Notes under the pieces: model-generated
The model's input: only the letters and a program-made list of their open reading frames with translations
Database searches by the model: none
Told to the model about the DNA's origin: nothing
Program-made: the position numbers and the translations under genes
Part shown: piece by piece, positions 1 to 7,700 of the stretch
Layout: each line of letters opens with the position of its first letter
Position numbering within the stretch: position 1 is the first letter of the stretch
Assembly: GCF_030518795.1 (NCBI RefSeq)
Contig: NZ_CP130427.1
Location: 2,976,001-3,040,000 of the forward strand
Length of the DNA: 64,000 bases
Source of the DNA: Micromonospora sp. NBRC 110009
GTDB lineage: Bacteria; Actinomycetota; Actinomycetes; Mycobacteriales; Micromonosporaceae
Reading direction: 5' to 3'

Positions 1-389
1 CCTGGCCGACGTTCGGCGCGGCCGGTAGCAAGATCTCCTTCCTGTCGCACTACTTCGACGGCGCCAGCGACACCGAGGCGGCCAAGGCGCTGAAGGCCAA
101 GGTCGGCACGCTCGACCTGTTCCACCCGGACGGCTTCGCCGCCGCCCAGATGGTGGTGCGCGCCGTGCAGGAGGGCGGCGACGACGTCGACAAGATGGTC
201 AAGGCGCTGGAGGGCTGGCAGTTCGACGGCGTCAAGGGCAAGATGACCATCCGCGCCGAGGACCACGCGCTGCTCCAGCCGATGTACCAGGCCAAGCTGA
301 CGGGCAGCGGCACCGCGTTCACGGCGGCCGCCGAGAAGACCCTGACCGGCGAGGAGACGGCCCCGCCGGTCACCCAGATGAAGGGCTGA
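1..389 (+). CDS. ABC transporter substrate-binding protein, C-terminal fragment
   Basis: The reading frame is open from the window edge to TGA at 387-389, giving about 128 C-terminal residues. The N-terminus and signal peptide lie outside the window. The composition (a WQFDGVKGKMTIR stretch, then DHALLQPMYQAKL) resembles the last lobe of type I periplasmic binding proteins of the Leu/Ile/Val-amide-urea class (Peripla_BP_6). It stops 3 bases before livG and is followed by both ATPases and both permeases, so it is almost certainly the secreted receptor of this importer. The family assignment rests on these residues plus operon context; the ligand cannot be told from the fragment. Confidence 0.8.
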   Translation, partial: WPTFGAAGSKISFLSHYFDGASDTEAAKALKAKVGTLDLFHPDGFAAAQMVVRAVQEGGDDVDKMVKALEGWQFDGVKGKMTIRAEDHALLQPMYQAKLTGSGTAFTAAAEKTLTGEETAPPVTQMKG

Positions 390-392
390 TCT

Positions 393-1136
393 GTGCTCGC
401 CACCCGTGGTCTGACCTGGCGAATCGGTGAGGTCGCCATCGTCGACGGCGTCTACCTCGATCTCGCGCCCGGGGAGTTCCTCGGCGTGATCGGGCCCAAC
501 GGCGCCGGCAAGACCTCGCTGTTCAACCTGATCACCGGCCTGCGCCGGCCCACCGACGGCCGGGTCCTGCTGGACGGGGAGGACGTCACCGCCCTGCCCC
601 CGCACCGGCGGGCCCGGCTCGGGCTGGGACGTACCTTCCAGGCGTCCTCGGTCTTCGGGTCGCTGACGGTGCGGGAGAACGTCCGGCTCGCCGTACAGGC
701 GCACCGGGGTGGCTCGATGAAGCTGTGGCGGCGGGCGGCGGCCGACCGGGAGGTGGTCGCCGCCGCCGACGCGGCGCTCGACCGGGTCGGCCTCGCCCAC
801 CGGGGTACGGCGCTGGCCGGCACCCTGGCCCACGGCGAGAAGCGGAAGCTGGAGATCGCCCTGCTGCTCGCCGGGGAACCCCGGGTGATGCTGCTCGACG
901 AACCGATGGCCGGGGTCAGCGCCGAGGACGTCCCCGAGCTGGTCAGCGTCATCAAGTCGCTGACCGGCGACACCGGCCGGTCGGTGCTCATGGTGGAACA
1001 CCACATGGACGTGATCCTGGAACTCGCCGACCGGATCGCCGTGATGCACCACGGCGCGCTGTTGGCCTGCGACACCCCGGACACGGTGATGGCCAACGCC
1101 ACCGTCCAGGAGGCCTACCTGGGGGAGTCGCTGTGA
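393..1136 (+). CDS. livG: ABC transporter ATP-binding protein, LivG type
   Basis: This 247-residue cytoplasmic ATPase would power uptake by a branched-chain amino-acid-type (HAAT) importer. The Walker A motif GPNGAGKT is near residue 35. A LivG-like signature region reads LAHGEKRKLEIA, followed by Walker B VMLLDEPMAG and a switch histidine in VEHHMD. The length is near the LivG norm (about 250). The GTG start at 393 follows the receptor stop by 3 bases, and the gene ends in a GTGA overlap with livF. LivG and LivF are expected to form the heteromeric NBD pair. The transported solute is not deducible; urea, amides or branched-chain amino acids are all possible. Confidence 0.9.
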   Translation: MLATRGLTWRIGEVAIVDGVYLDLAPGEFLGVIGPNGAGKTSLFNLITGLRRPTDGRVLLDGEDVTALPPHRRARLGLGRTFQASSVFGSLTVRENVRLAVQAHRGGSMKLWRRAAADREVVAAADAALDRVGLAHRGTALAGTLAHGEKRKLEIALLLAGEPRVMLLDEPMAGVSAEDVPELVSVIKSLTGDTGRSVLMVEHHMDVILELADRIAVMHHGALLACDTPDTVMANATVQEAYLGESL

Positions 1137-1921
1137 CCGAACCGATCCTCTCGGTCGAGAACCTGTCGGTGCGGATCGCCGGGCTGCACATCCTCCAGGG
1201 GGTGTCGTTCGAGGTCGCGCCGACCGGGGTGACCGTGCTGCTCGGCCGCAACGGCGTCGGCAAGACCACCACCCTGCGCGCGATCGTCGGCCTGACCCCG
1301 CGCAACGGCGAGGTGCGCGGCGCCATCCGGATGGGCGCGCAGAGCCTGCTGGCCCGCCCCACCCACCGGCTGGTCCGCGGCGGCCTCGGCTATGTGCCGG
1401 AGGACCGCTGCGTCTTCGCCGGGCTCAGCGTCGCAGAGAACCTGCGGCTCGCCGAACGGCGGGGCACCACCCCGGCGTACGACAAGGTCTTCGCGCTCTT
1501 CCCGGAGCTGGACCGGCGCGGACGGCAACGGGCCGGTTCGCTCTCCGGCGGGCAGCAGCAGATGCTCGCCATCGGCCGGGTGCTGCTCAACGACAACCGG
1601 CTGCTGCTGGTCGACGAGCCGACCAAGGGGTTGGCGCCGAAGGTGGTGACCGAGGTGGCCGAGGTGCTGGAACGGGTGGCCGAGTCCGTGCCGGTGCTGC
1701 TGGTCGAGCAGAACCTGGCCGTGGTGCGGCGGCTGGCGACGGACGCGGTGGTGCTCTCCGCCGGCCAGGTGGCCTGGACCGGGAACGCCCAGGACCTGCT
1801 GCTGGAGACCGCGCTGACCAAGTCCCTGCTGGGCGTCGGCTCCGGCGAGGTGCCGGTGAGCGCGAGGAGTGAGCCGGGTTTGCGAGCCCCGCAGTCGCGA
1901 ACGAAGGATGGCATGGCGTGA
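1133..1921 (+). CDS. livF: ABC transporter ATP-binding protein, LivF type
   Basis: Second ATPase of the importer, 262 residues. Walker A is GRNGVGKTTTLRAIVGL, the signature is SLSGGQQQMLAIGRVL, Walker B is LLLVDEPTKGLAP, and the switch His is replaced by Gln in LLVEQNLAV, as is usual in LivF. GTG at 1133 overlaps the livG stop (GTGA). The last 20 or so codons (SARSEPGLRAPQSRTKDGMA) do not look like LivF. They are the in-frame translation of a dispersed-looking repeat at 1856-1922, so the conserved protein probably ends near the GEVPV residues. The stop overlaps the livH GTG. Confidence 0.9.
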   Translation: MTEPILSVENLSVRIAGLHILQGVSFEVAPTGVTVLLGRNGVGKTTTLRAIVGLTPRNGEVRGAIRMGAQSLLARPTHRLVRGGLGYVPEDRCVFAGLSVAENLRLAERRGTTPAYDKVFALFPELDRRGRQRAGSLSGGQQQMLAIGRVLLNDNRLLLVDEPTKGLAPKVVTEVAEVLERVAESVPVLLVEQNLAVVRRLATDAVVLSAGQVAWTGNAQDLLLETALTKSLLGVGSGEVPVSARSEPGLRAPQSRTKDGMA

Positions 1922-1922
1922 G
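1856..1922 (+). repeat. Micromonospora-type coding-end repeat (GTGAGCGCGAGGAGTGAGCC...)
   Basis: This segment begins GTGAGCGCGAGGAGTGAGCC and runs through a CGCGAACGAAGG block to the livH start. It encodes the aberrant LivF C-terminus SARSEPGLRAPQSRTKDG. It is related in style to the GTGAGCGAGCGCAGCGAGCG elements upstream of nuoI at 42550-42652. From memory, such blocks recur between genes in Micromonospora and Salinispora. Within this window only these two loci show them. Confidence 0.55.
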
Positions 1923-2808
1923 CACGGTGATCCTGCTGACCCTGACCGGGCTCGGCCTGGCCGCGCTCTACTTCCTGGTCGCCTCCGGCCTCTCCCTGGT
2001 CTTCGGCCTGGCCGACGTGCTCAACTTCGCGCACGGCCTCTTCCTCGGCGTCGGGGCGTACGCGACCTGGTGGGCGGCGGGCAACCTGCCCGGGGCCGGC
2101 TCGGACGGGTTCGGGTTCGTGGTGGCGGTCGCCTTCGGCGTGCTCGCCGGGGCCCTCGTCGCGGTGCTGGTCGAGCTGGTGCTGATCCGGCCGCTCTACT
2201 CCCGCACCATCGAACAGGTGCTGGTCACCGTCGGCCTGTCGCTGGCCGGGGTGGCGCTGCTCCAGGCCACCTGGGGCGCCGACCCGCGGCCGTTCCCGCG
2301 GCCCGCGTGGACCCGCGACGTCACCTCGGTGCTCGGCGCCAACGTGCCGAACGCGGGGCTGCTGCTGATCGTGGCCGCGGTGCTGGTGCTCGGCGGGCTG
2401 CTCGCCTTCCTCCGTTTCACCCGGTACGGCCTGATCATCCGGGCCGGGGTGGAGAACCGGGAGATGGTGACCGCGCTCGGCATCGACGTGCGGAAGGCGT
2501 TCACCCTGGTCTTCGCGATCGGTGGGGCGGCCGCGGCGCTGGCCGGCGCGCTCGGCGGCGTCTACTTCGGCACCGTCTCGCCCGGGCAGGGCGGCTCGTT
2601 GCTGATCTTCGCGTTCATCGTGGTGGTGATCGGCGGCATGGGCTCGGTGGTCGGGTCCGCGTACGCGGCGGTCGCGGTGGGGCTGCTGCAACAGTTCGTC
2701 AACTACTACGGCACCTCCGGGCTGGGCGACCTCTGCGTCGTGGGCCTGCTCGCCGTGGTGCTGCTGCTGCGTCCGCAGGGCCTGGCCGGAAAGGTGGCTC
2801 ACGCATGA
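1918..2808 (+). CDS. livH: Branched-chain amino-acid-type ABC permease, LivH
   Basis: A 296-residue polytopic membrane protein with about eight hydrophobic segments. The N-terminal block GLSLVFGLADVLNFAHG is the typical LivH signature (BPD_transp_2). A second conserved block is FTLVFAIGGAAAALAGAL, followed by GGMGSVVGSAYAA. GTG at 1918 overlaps the livF stop, and the end overlaps the livM ATG (ATGA), implying translational coupling. LivH would pair with LivM to form the translocation pore, with LivG/LivF on the cytoplasmic face. Confidence 0.9.
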   Translation: MSTVILLTLTGLGLAALYFLVASGLSLVFGLADVLNFAHGLFLGVGAYATWWAAGNLPGAGSDGFGFVVAVAFGVLAGALVAVLVELVLIRPLYSRTIEQVLVTVGLSLAGVALLQATWGADPRPFPRPAWTRDVTSVLGANVPNAGLLLIVAAVLVLGGLLAFLRFTRYGLIIRAGVENREMVTALGIDVRKAFTLVFAIGGAAAALAGALGGVYFGTVSPGQGGSLLIFAFIVVVIGGMGSVVGSAYAAVAVGLLQQFVNYYGTSGLGDLCVVGLLAVVLLLRPQGLAGKVAHA

Positions 2809-3920
2809 CCGAGGTGAAGAGCCCCGAGGTTCCGGCACCGCCAGCGGCGGTGCCCGACGAGCTGACCCCCGGTCACTCCCGCTGGCACGGGCTGCGCCCG
2901 TACGCGCCGCTGGTCGCGCTCCTGGTGGCGGCGATCGTGCCGTACTCGACGCTGAACCTGCCGGGCGTCTTCGATGGGCCGCTGAACTCGCCCGGCACCC
3001 TGCAACTGCTCGCGATCTGCCTGGTGTTCGGCGGCCTCGCCGCCGGGTACGACCTGCTGTTCGGGCGGACCGGGATGCTCTCCTTCGGGCACGCCCTCTA
3101 CTTCGCCGCCGGCGTGTACGGCACCGACGTGCTGGTCACCCGGGCCGGGCTGCCGCTGTGGCAGGCCGCGCTGCTCACCGTCACCGGGGGGACGATCCTC
3201 GCCGCGCTGCTCGGCGCGGTGGCGCTGCGCACGGTCGGGATCGCGTTCGCCATGGTGACGCTCGCCTTCGCCCAGGTCGGGGCGATCCTGGTGGCCCGGG
3301 ACTTCGGCGGGCTCACCGGCGGCGAGGAGGGACTGCCGCTGGACGTGTCCGGGCTGCCGTCGGCCCTGGTCGGGGTCGCCAACACGGTGAACCTGTACTG
3401 GCTGGCGCTGGCGTACCTGGCCCTGGTGGTCTTCGTGGTGCACCGGCTGAGCGGCTCGCCGACCGGGCGGGTGCTGGCCGGGCTGCGCGACGACGAGCGG
3501 CGGATCGGGGTGCTCGGGCTCGACCCGTACCGGTTCAAGCTGGTCGCGTTCACCCTGGCCGGCGGCCTGGCGACCGGCGGCGGCGCGGTCTACTGCCTGA
3601 TCGTGGGCGGCGCCTCGCCGCACGTGACCTCGTCGGAGCTGACCCTGTCGCTGCTGGTCATGGTGGTGCTCGGCGGCCCGGGCACCCGGTGGGGTCCGGT
3701 GCTCGGCGGCATCCTCTACATGTACCTGGACCACCGCCTCACCGCGTTCGGCAGCAGCGCCGCGGTGGACAACCTGCCCGCGGTGCTCAGCCACCCGCTG
3801 TCCCAGCCGCTCTTCGTCCTCGGCACCGTCTTCATCCTGGCGGTGTACTTCTTCCCCGGCGGCCTGGCCAGCCTCCGCTCCCGCCTGTCCCCGCTCCGCA
3901 CCGCCCTCCGTCGCCGCTGA
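2805..3920 (+). CDS. livM: Branched-chain amino-acid-type ABC permease, LivM
   Basis: Second permease, 371 residues. A charged and Pro-rich N-terminal tail of about 35 residues precedes the membrane helices. Family hallmarks are YDLLFGRTGMLSFGHALYF near residue 85, GLTGGEEGLPL, and the cytoplasmic loop LAGLRDDERRIGVLGLDPYR that contacts the ATPase. ATG at 2805 overlaps the livH stop. It is the last gene of the importer operon; a large palindrome lies 19 bases after the stop. The longer open frame upstream of 2805 overlaps livF/livH and was not used. Confidence 0.9.
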   Translation: MTEVKSPEVPAPPAAVPDELTPGHSRWHGLRPYAPLVALLVAAIVPYSTLNLPGVFDGPLNSPGTLQLLAICLVFGGLAAGYDLLFGRTGMLSFGHALYFAAGVYGTDVLVTRAGLPLWQAALLTVTGGTILAALLGAVALRTVGIAFAMVTLAFAQVGAILVARDFGGLTGGEEGLPLDVSGLPSALVGVANTVNLYWLALAYLALVVFVVHRLSGSPTGRVLAGLRDDERRIGVLGLDPYRFKLVAFTLAGGLATGGGAVYCLIVGGASPHVTSSELTLSLLVMVVLGGPGTRWGPVLGGILYMYLDHRLTAFGSSAAVDNLPAVLSHPLSQPLFVLGTVFILAVYFFPGGLASLRSRLSPLRTALRRR

Positions 3921-3939
3921 CCCGACGCTTTCCCGCCTG

Positions 3940-3997
3940 TTGACCAAGAAGTTTGCGTCACGATTCGGCCGTAGGATGACGCAAACTTCTTGATCAA
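3940..3997. repeat. 21-bp-arm palindrome after livM, possible terminator
   Basis: The left arm TTGACCAAGAAGTTTGCGTCA (split here as TTGACCAAGAAG plus TTTGCGTCA, 3940-3960) pairs with the right arm at 3977-3997 with one mismatch, around a 16-base loop. It is far more AT-rich than its surroundings. It sits between livM and the SDR gene, so it can fold as a terminator for the transporter operon. Its sequence suggests a dispersed intergenic palindrome rather than a unique terminator. Confidence 0.75.
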
Positions 3998-4015
3998 CGG
4001 CGCGAGGGGTGGGCC

Positions 4016-4762
4016 ATGGGGGAGCGGTTGGCAGTGGTCAGCGGGGGCGGGACCGGGATCGGGGCCGCCGTCGCGCGAGGGCTGGTCAGCGACGGGTACG
4101 ACGTGCTGATCGTGGGGCGGCGGGCGGACGTGCTGCTCGGCACCGCGGAACGGATCGGGGCGGAGTGCGGGCGGCCCGAGGCGGTCAGCGCGGTGACCGC
4201 CGACCTCACCGACCCGGCGCAGCTCGCCGGGGTCGTCGAGGCAATCGGGGAGCGGACCGTCGACGCGGTGGTGAACAACGCCGGCGGCTACCTGGGCGGG
4301 CCGACCGACACCCTGGCCGACGTGGCGGCGTGGTGGCGGGCCAACCTCGACGCCAACGTGCTCACCGCCGTGCTGCTCACCGAGGCGCTGCTGCCCGCCC
4401 TGCGCCGCCCCGGCGGCCGGGTGCTCCTGATCAGCTCGATCGCCGCCCAGCGCGGCGGGGCCGGGCCGTACTCGGCGGCGAAGGCGGCGCTGCACGGCTG
4501 GGCGTACGACCTGGCCAGCCAGCTCGGACCCGAGCAGATCACGGTCAACGTGGTCAGCCCCGGCTACGTCGCCGAGACCGAGTTCTTCGGCGACCGGATG
4601 ACCCTGGAGGGGCACACCAAGCGGGTCGGCGCCACCCTGGTCGGTCGGGCGGGTGTGCCCGACGACATCGCGGCCGCCGTCCGCTACCTGGTCGGCCCCG
4701 ACGCCGGCTACGTCACCGGCCAGGTCCTCGGCGTCAACGGCGGCTCGGTCCTCGGCCGCTGA
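4016..4762 (+). CDS. SDR family NAD(P)-dependent oxidoreductase
   Basis: A 248-residue classical short-chain dehydrogenase/reductase. The cofactor motif is SGGGTGIGAAVA at residues 9-20, followed by NNAGGYLGG, a catalytic Ser in LLISSIAAQRGG, and YSAAK (Tyr and Lys of the tetrad). The late PGYVAETEF and C-terminal VTGQVLGVNGG blocks are typical of 3-oxoacyl-ACP-reductase-like SDRs. ATG at 4016 has GAGGGG about 8 bases upstream. It stands alone between two strong palindromes, so it is probably monocistronic. The substrate is unknown. NAD versus NADP preference cannot be fixed, though VGRRAD after the second strand could favour NADP. Confidence 0.85.
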   Translation: MGERLAVVSGGGTGIGAAVARGLVSDGYDVLIVGRRADVLLGTAERIGAECGRPEAVSAVTADLTDPAQLAGVVEAIGERTVDAVVNNAGGYLGGPTDTLADVAAWWRANLDANVLTAVLLTEALLPALRRPGGRVLLISSIAAQRGGAGPYSAAKAALHGWAYDLASQLGPEQITVNVVSPGYVAETEFFGDRMTLEGHTKRVGATLVGRAGVPDDIAAAVRYLVGPDAGYVTGQVLGVNGGSVLGR

Positions 4763-4766
4763 GAAG

Positions 4767-4817
4767 TAAGGAGGGGTCCCTTGTTAACGCCAGGCGTTAA
4801 CAAGGGACCCCTCCTTA
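4767..4817. terminator. Perfect 25-bp hairpin, TTAACGCC-type palindrome
   Basis: The left arm 4767-4791 (TAAGGAGGGGTCCCTTG then TTAACGCC) is perfectly complementary to 4793-4817, with a single-base loop. It lies 4 bases after the SDR stop and before the convergent lipoprotein gene, so it can terminate from both sides. Degenerate relatives sit at 27306-27358 and 40845-40894, which makes it one copy of a repeat family. Confidence 0.85.
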
Positions 4818-4867
4818 CACCGGGACGGCGGCCCCCCGTGTGGCCGCCGTCCCTCACCGTCGCAGGG

Positions 4868-5689
4868 TCAGCCGTTCAGGATCTCGTACGCCAGCGCCGG
4901 CGCCTTGGTCGCCGCGCTCCCGGTCGGGGCGGTGATCTTCGAGGTGCTGCCGAAGCCGGTGTAGTTCACCACGTACCGGTACGCCTTCCGCTTGCCGGCG
5001 GCCGGCATCTCGAGCACCAGCGAGGAGAGGTGCCCGTCCGACCCGACCAGCGCGGTGAACGGCACGTGCTTGCCGGCCTCGCCGAGCGCCGCCGCCTCCC
5101 CGTCCTCCAGCGCCTTGGCCGCCTCGCCGCCGGTCACGTCGATGAACCCGGTGTACTTCCCGGGGCCCTCCTGCGCGACGGAGGTGGCCGCCTCGATCAG
5201 CGGGCCGGCGTTGCCCTGGTCCGCGCCGTCGTAACTGGGCACCCCGTCGCCGTCGTTGAGCTTGGCCCGGTCCAGCGCCAGCCACTTGTCCGGCAACTTC
5301 GGCAGGCCCGGCTGCCCGCTGAACTTCGCCTTCATCCAGATCTTCTCCTCGACGACCAGGAACGACATCTTCACGGTGACGCCGTCCTTGTCCGGGGCCA
5401 TCGCCATGTTCATCTCGAACGCCTTCGCCGCCGGGTCGATCCGCCCGCGCAGGTCACTGGAGGCGTCCTTGCCGCTGAACTGGAAGGCGCCGTCGGTCTC
5501 GTCCGGGACGGCGTCGAGGAGCGCCTGCCTCGGCTCGGCGGTCGGGCTGGCGGCCGAGCTGGTGCTCGGCGCGGCGGCCGGGTCGCTCTTCGACCCGCAA
5601 CCGCCGAGCAGGGTGGTGGCGGCCAACATGGCCGTGACCGTGCCCATCGTCCGTCGGACGGTTCCGACGCTGCCCGTTGCCTGTGTCAT
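4868..5689 (-). CDS. LppX/LprA/LprF/LprG-like lipoprotein
   Basis: A 273-residue predicted lipoprotein. Basic and hydrophobic residues lead to a lipobox LLGGC with the lipidated Cys at about residue 31, followed by a Ser/Ala/Pro linker. The rest (DETDGAFQFSGKD..., KMSFLVVEEKIWMKAKF, GKYTGFIDVTGG, YRYVVNYTGFGS) resembles the LppX_LprAFG fold of actinobacterial surface proteins, some of which carry lipids. ATG at 5689 was chosen because GAGAAAGAGA lies just upstream; an in-frame ATG at 5707 is the alternative. It diverges from the SARP gene across about 180 bases, so shared regulation is possible. Confidence 0.75.
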   Translation of the reverse strand: MTQATGSVGTVRRTMGTVTAMLAATTLLGGCGSKSDPAAAPSTSSAASPTAEPRQALLDAVPDETDGAFQFSGKDASSDLRGRIDPAAKAFEMNMAMAPDKDGVTVKMSFLVVEEKIWMKAKFSGQPGLPKLPDKWLALDRAKLNDGDGVPSYDGADQGNAGPLIEAATSVAQEGPGKYTGFIDVTGGEAAKALEDGEAAALGEAGKHVPFTALVGSDGHLSSLVLEMPAAGKRKAYRYVVNYTGFGSTSKITAPTGSAATKAPALAYEILNG

Positions 5690-5867
5690 CGCATTTCTCT
5701 TTCTCATTCGCCTGGCATCTGCCGGCGACGATGCTAGCGAGCCGCCACGGCGGTTCGGCTGCCGATATGCTGCGGTCCGGCTGCCGGGCACTGCCGTCCG
5801 GCCCGCCGGGGTTGTCAGGAGCGGAAACTCGCATGTCAGGACCGAAGGTGCCGGCCGGTGGTGCGGC

Positions 5868-7691
5868 ATGAGCCCGCCGCCTGCGCCGCTGCGATTCGCG
5901 CTCCTCGGTCCCCAGCGGGCCTGGTACGCCGACCGCCCGCTCGACCTCGGCCCCGGCAAGCAGCGCGCGGTGCTCGCCGTGCTGCTGCTCTCCGCCGGCC
6001 GGCCGGTGCCCACCGGGCAGATCGTCGACGCGGTCTGGCCGGAGGAGCCGCCTGCGAACGGCCCCAACGTCGTGCAGAAGTACGTGGCCGGGCTGCGCCG
6101 GGTGCTCGAACCCGACCGGTCCCCGCGTACGCCCGGGCAGGTGCTGACCCTCACCGACGCCGGATACCTGCTGCGGATCCCGCCGGAGGCGGTCGACGCG
6201 GTCCGCTTCGAGCGCGGCGTGCACCGGGCCCGGCAGCGGCACGCCGAGGGCCGCACCGACGAGGCGCTGGCCGAGCTGACCGGCGCCCTGGAACAGTGGC
6301 AGGGCGAGCCGTTCACCGGGTTCGCCGGGCCGTACTTCGACAGCGCCCGGCACCGGCTGGTGGAGCTGCGCGCCGTCGCCCTGGAGACCCGCGCGGAGCT
6401 GGCGCTGGAGAGCGGGCGGCACCGCGAGCTGGTGGGCGAGCTGGTCGAGCTGGTGGCCGAGTTCCCGGTCCGGGAGCGGCTGCGGCACCAGCTCATGCTG
6501 GCGCTCTACCGCAGCGGTCGGCAGGCCGAGGCGTTGGCCGCGTACCGGGAGTTCGCCGGGCTGCTCCGCGAGGAGTACGGCATCGAGCCGGGCGAGGCGC
6601 TCCAGGCGCTGCACGGGCGGATGCTCCGCTCGGACCCGGCGCTGATCGTGGTGGACGCCCACCAGCCCGCGACCGTCCCCACCTCTCGGGCGGACACCGC
6701 CGCCGTCGCTCCGGAGCCGAGCGGCGGGCCGCCGGCGGAGGACCTGCTGCCCGCCTCACCCAGGTCGGGCGTCCCGCCGGAGCCGGCCGCGCCGCCCGGG
6801 TCGGCCGTCCCACCGCCGCCGGTCGCCCAGCCCGGGCGCTTCGTCCCGGTGCAGCGGGCTGACCCGGCGGCGCTGGTTCCGCCGGGACCGGTCGGCCCGG
6901 CCGTGCCGGGCGGTGCGATTTCGCCGGCCCTCCTGGTCGGGATGCCCCCGCCGTTCGCCGCTCCTGCGGAGCGGCAGTCGCCCCGATGGGTCCCGGCCAC
7001 CGCGACGGTCGTTGGCACGGCGGCCGCGCTGCTGTCGTTCGGCGCGCTCACCTGGGCGGTGGTCCTCGGCTACGCGTTGTGGCGGCGCAGTTGGCGGCTC
7101 GCGGTGGCCGGGTTCGGCTACTTCCTGCTGGTCGCCAGCCTGTTCGTCCTCGCTGTCCGGTCCGGGCCGGTGGACGAGGACGCCCCGGCCGACGGCGAGA
7201 CCCTCTACTTCGTCATCGTGGTCGGGATCTGCTGGGCGGTGGGGAGCGTCCACGTGCTGCTGCTCAACCCGTTCCTGAAATCGGCGCTCGCCCGGGCGTT
7301 CGGGTCCGGCGAGCAGCGTGCCGCCGAGGAGCGGCGGGTCCGCCGGGAACAGGCCCGCCACCTGCTCCAGCACTATCCGGCCGCCCGGCACGAACTGCGT
7401 ATCGGCCGGCCCGACCTGCTACGCACCTTCGACGACGGCGGTCTGGTCGACGTGAACGCCGTGCCGGACCAGGTGCTGGCCGGGCTGCCCGGACTGACCG
7501 GGGAGCAGCGCCGCCAGATCGCCGTCGACCGGTGGGCACGCGGCCCGTACGGGTCGCTGGAGGAGCTGGGCGGGCGCTGCCGGCTGCCGGTCGCGGCGAC
7601 CGAACCGCTCCGGGACCTGCTGCTCTTCCTGCCACCCCCGCCGCCCCCACCCGGACCTGCTGATCCCGGGCGTGGCCCGGTTGCCTGGTAG
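5868..7691 (+). CDS. SARP/AfsR-type regulator fused to membrane segment and HhH domain
   Basis: This 607-residue protein begins with an OmpR-type winged helix (LDLGPGKQRAVLAVLLL near residues 25-45) and a bacterial transcriptional activation domain (BTAD) through about residue 250 (LRHQLMLALYRSGRQAEAL, REEYGIEPGEALQALH). A Pro/Ala-rich linker follows (about 260-370), then three hydrophobic segments at roughly 380-468. The C-terminal domain (about 525-580) reads VDVNAVPDQVLAGLPGLT, then GPYGSLEEL, which is a ComEA-like helix-hairpin-helix pattern. No NB-ARC ATPase is present. A membrane-anchored SARP is implied but its target is unknown. ATG at 5868 was chosen because homology starts at once. 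Confidence 0.8.
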   Translation: MSPPPAPLRFALLGPQRAWYADRPLDLGPGKQRAVLAVLLLSAGRPVPTGQIVDAVWPEEPPANGPNVVQKYVAGLRRVLEPDRSPRTPGQVLTLTDAGYLLRIPPEAVDAVRFERGVHRARQRHAEGRTDEALAELTGALEQWQGEPFTGFAGPYFDSARHRLVELRAVALETRAELALESGRHRELVGELVELVAEFPVRERLRHQLMLALYRSGRQAEALAAYREFAGLLREEYGIEPGEALQALHGRMLRSDPALIVVDAHQPATVPTSRADTAAVAPEPSGGPPAEDLLPASPRSGVPPEPAAPPGSAVPPPPVAQPGRFVPVQRADPAALVPPGPVGPAVPGGAISPALLVGMPPPFAAPAERQSPRWVPATATVVGTAAALLSFGALTWAVVLGYALWRRSWRLAVAGFGYFLLVASLFVLAVRSGPVDEDAPADGETLYFVIVVGICWAVGSVHVLLLNPFLKSALARAFGSGEQRAAEERRVRREQARHLLQHYPAARHELRIGRPDLLRTFDDGGLVDVNAVPDQVLAGLPGLTGEQRRQIAVDRWARGPYGSLEELGGRCRLPVAATEPLRDLLLFLPPPPPPPGPADPGRGPVAW

Positions 7692-7700
7692 AAATGCCGG

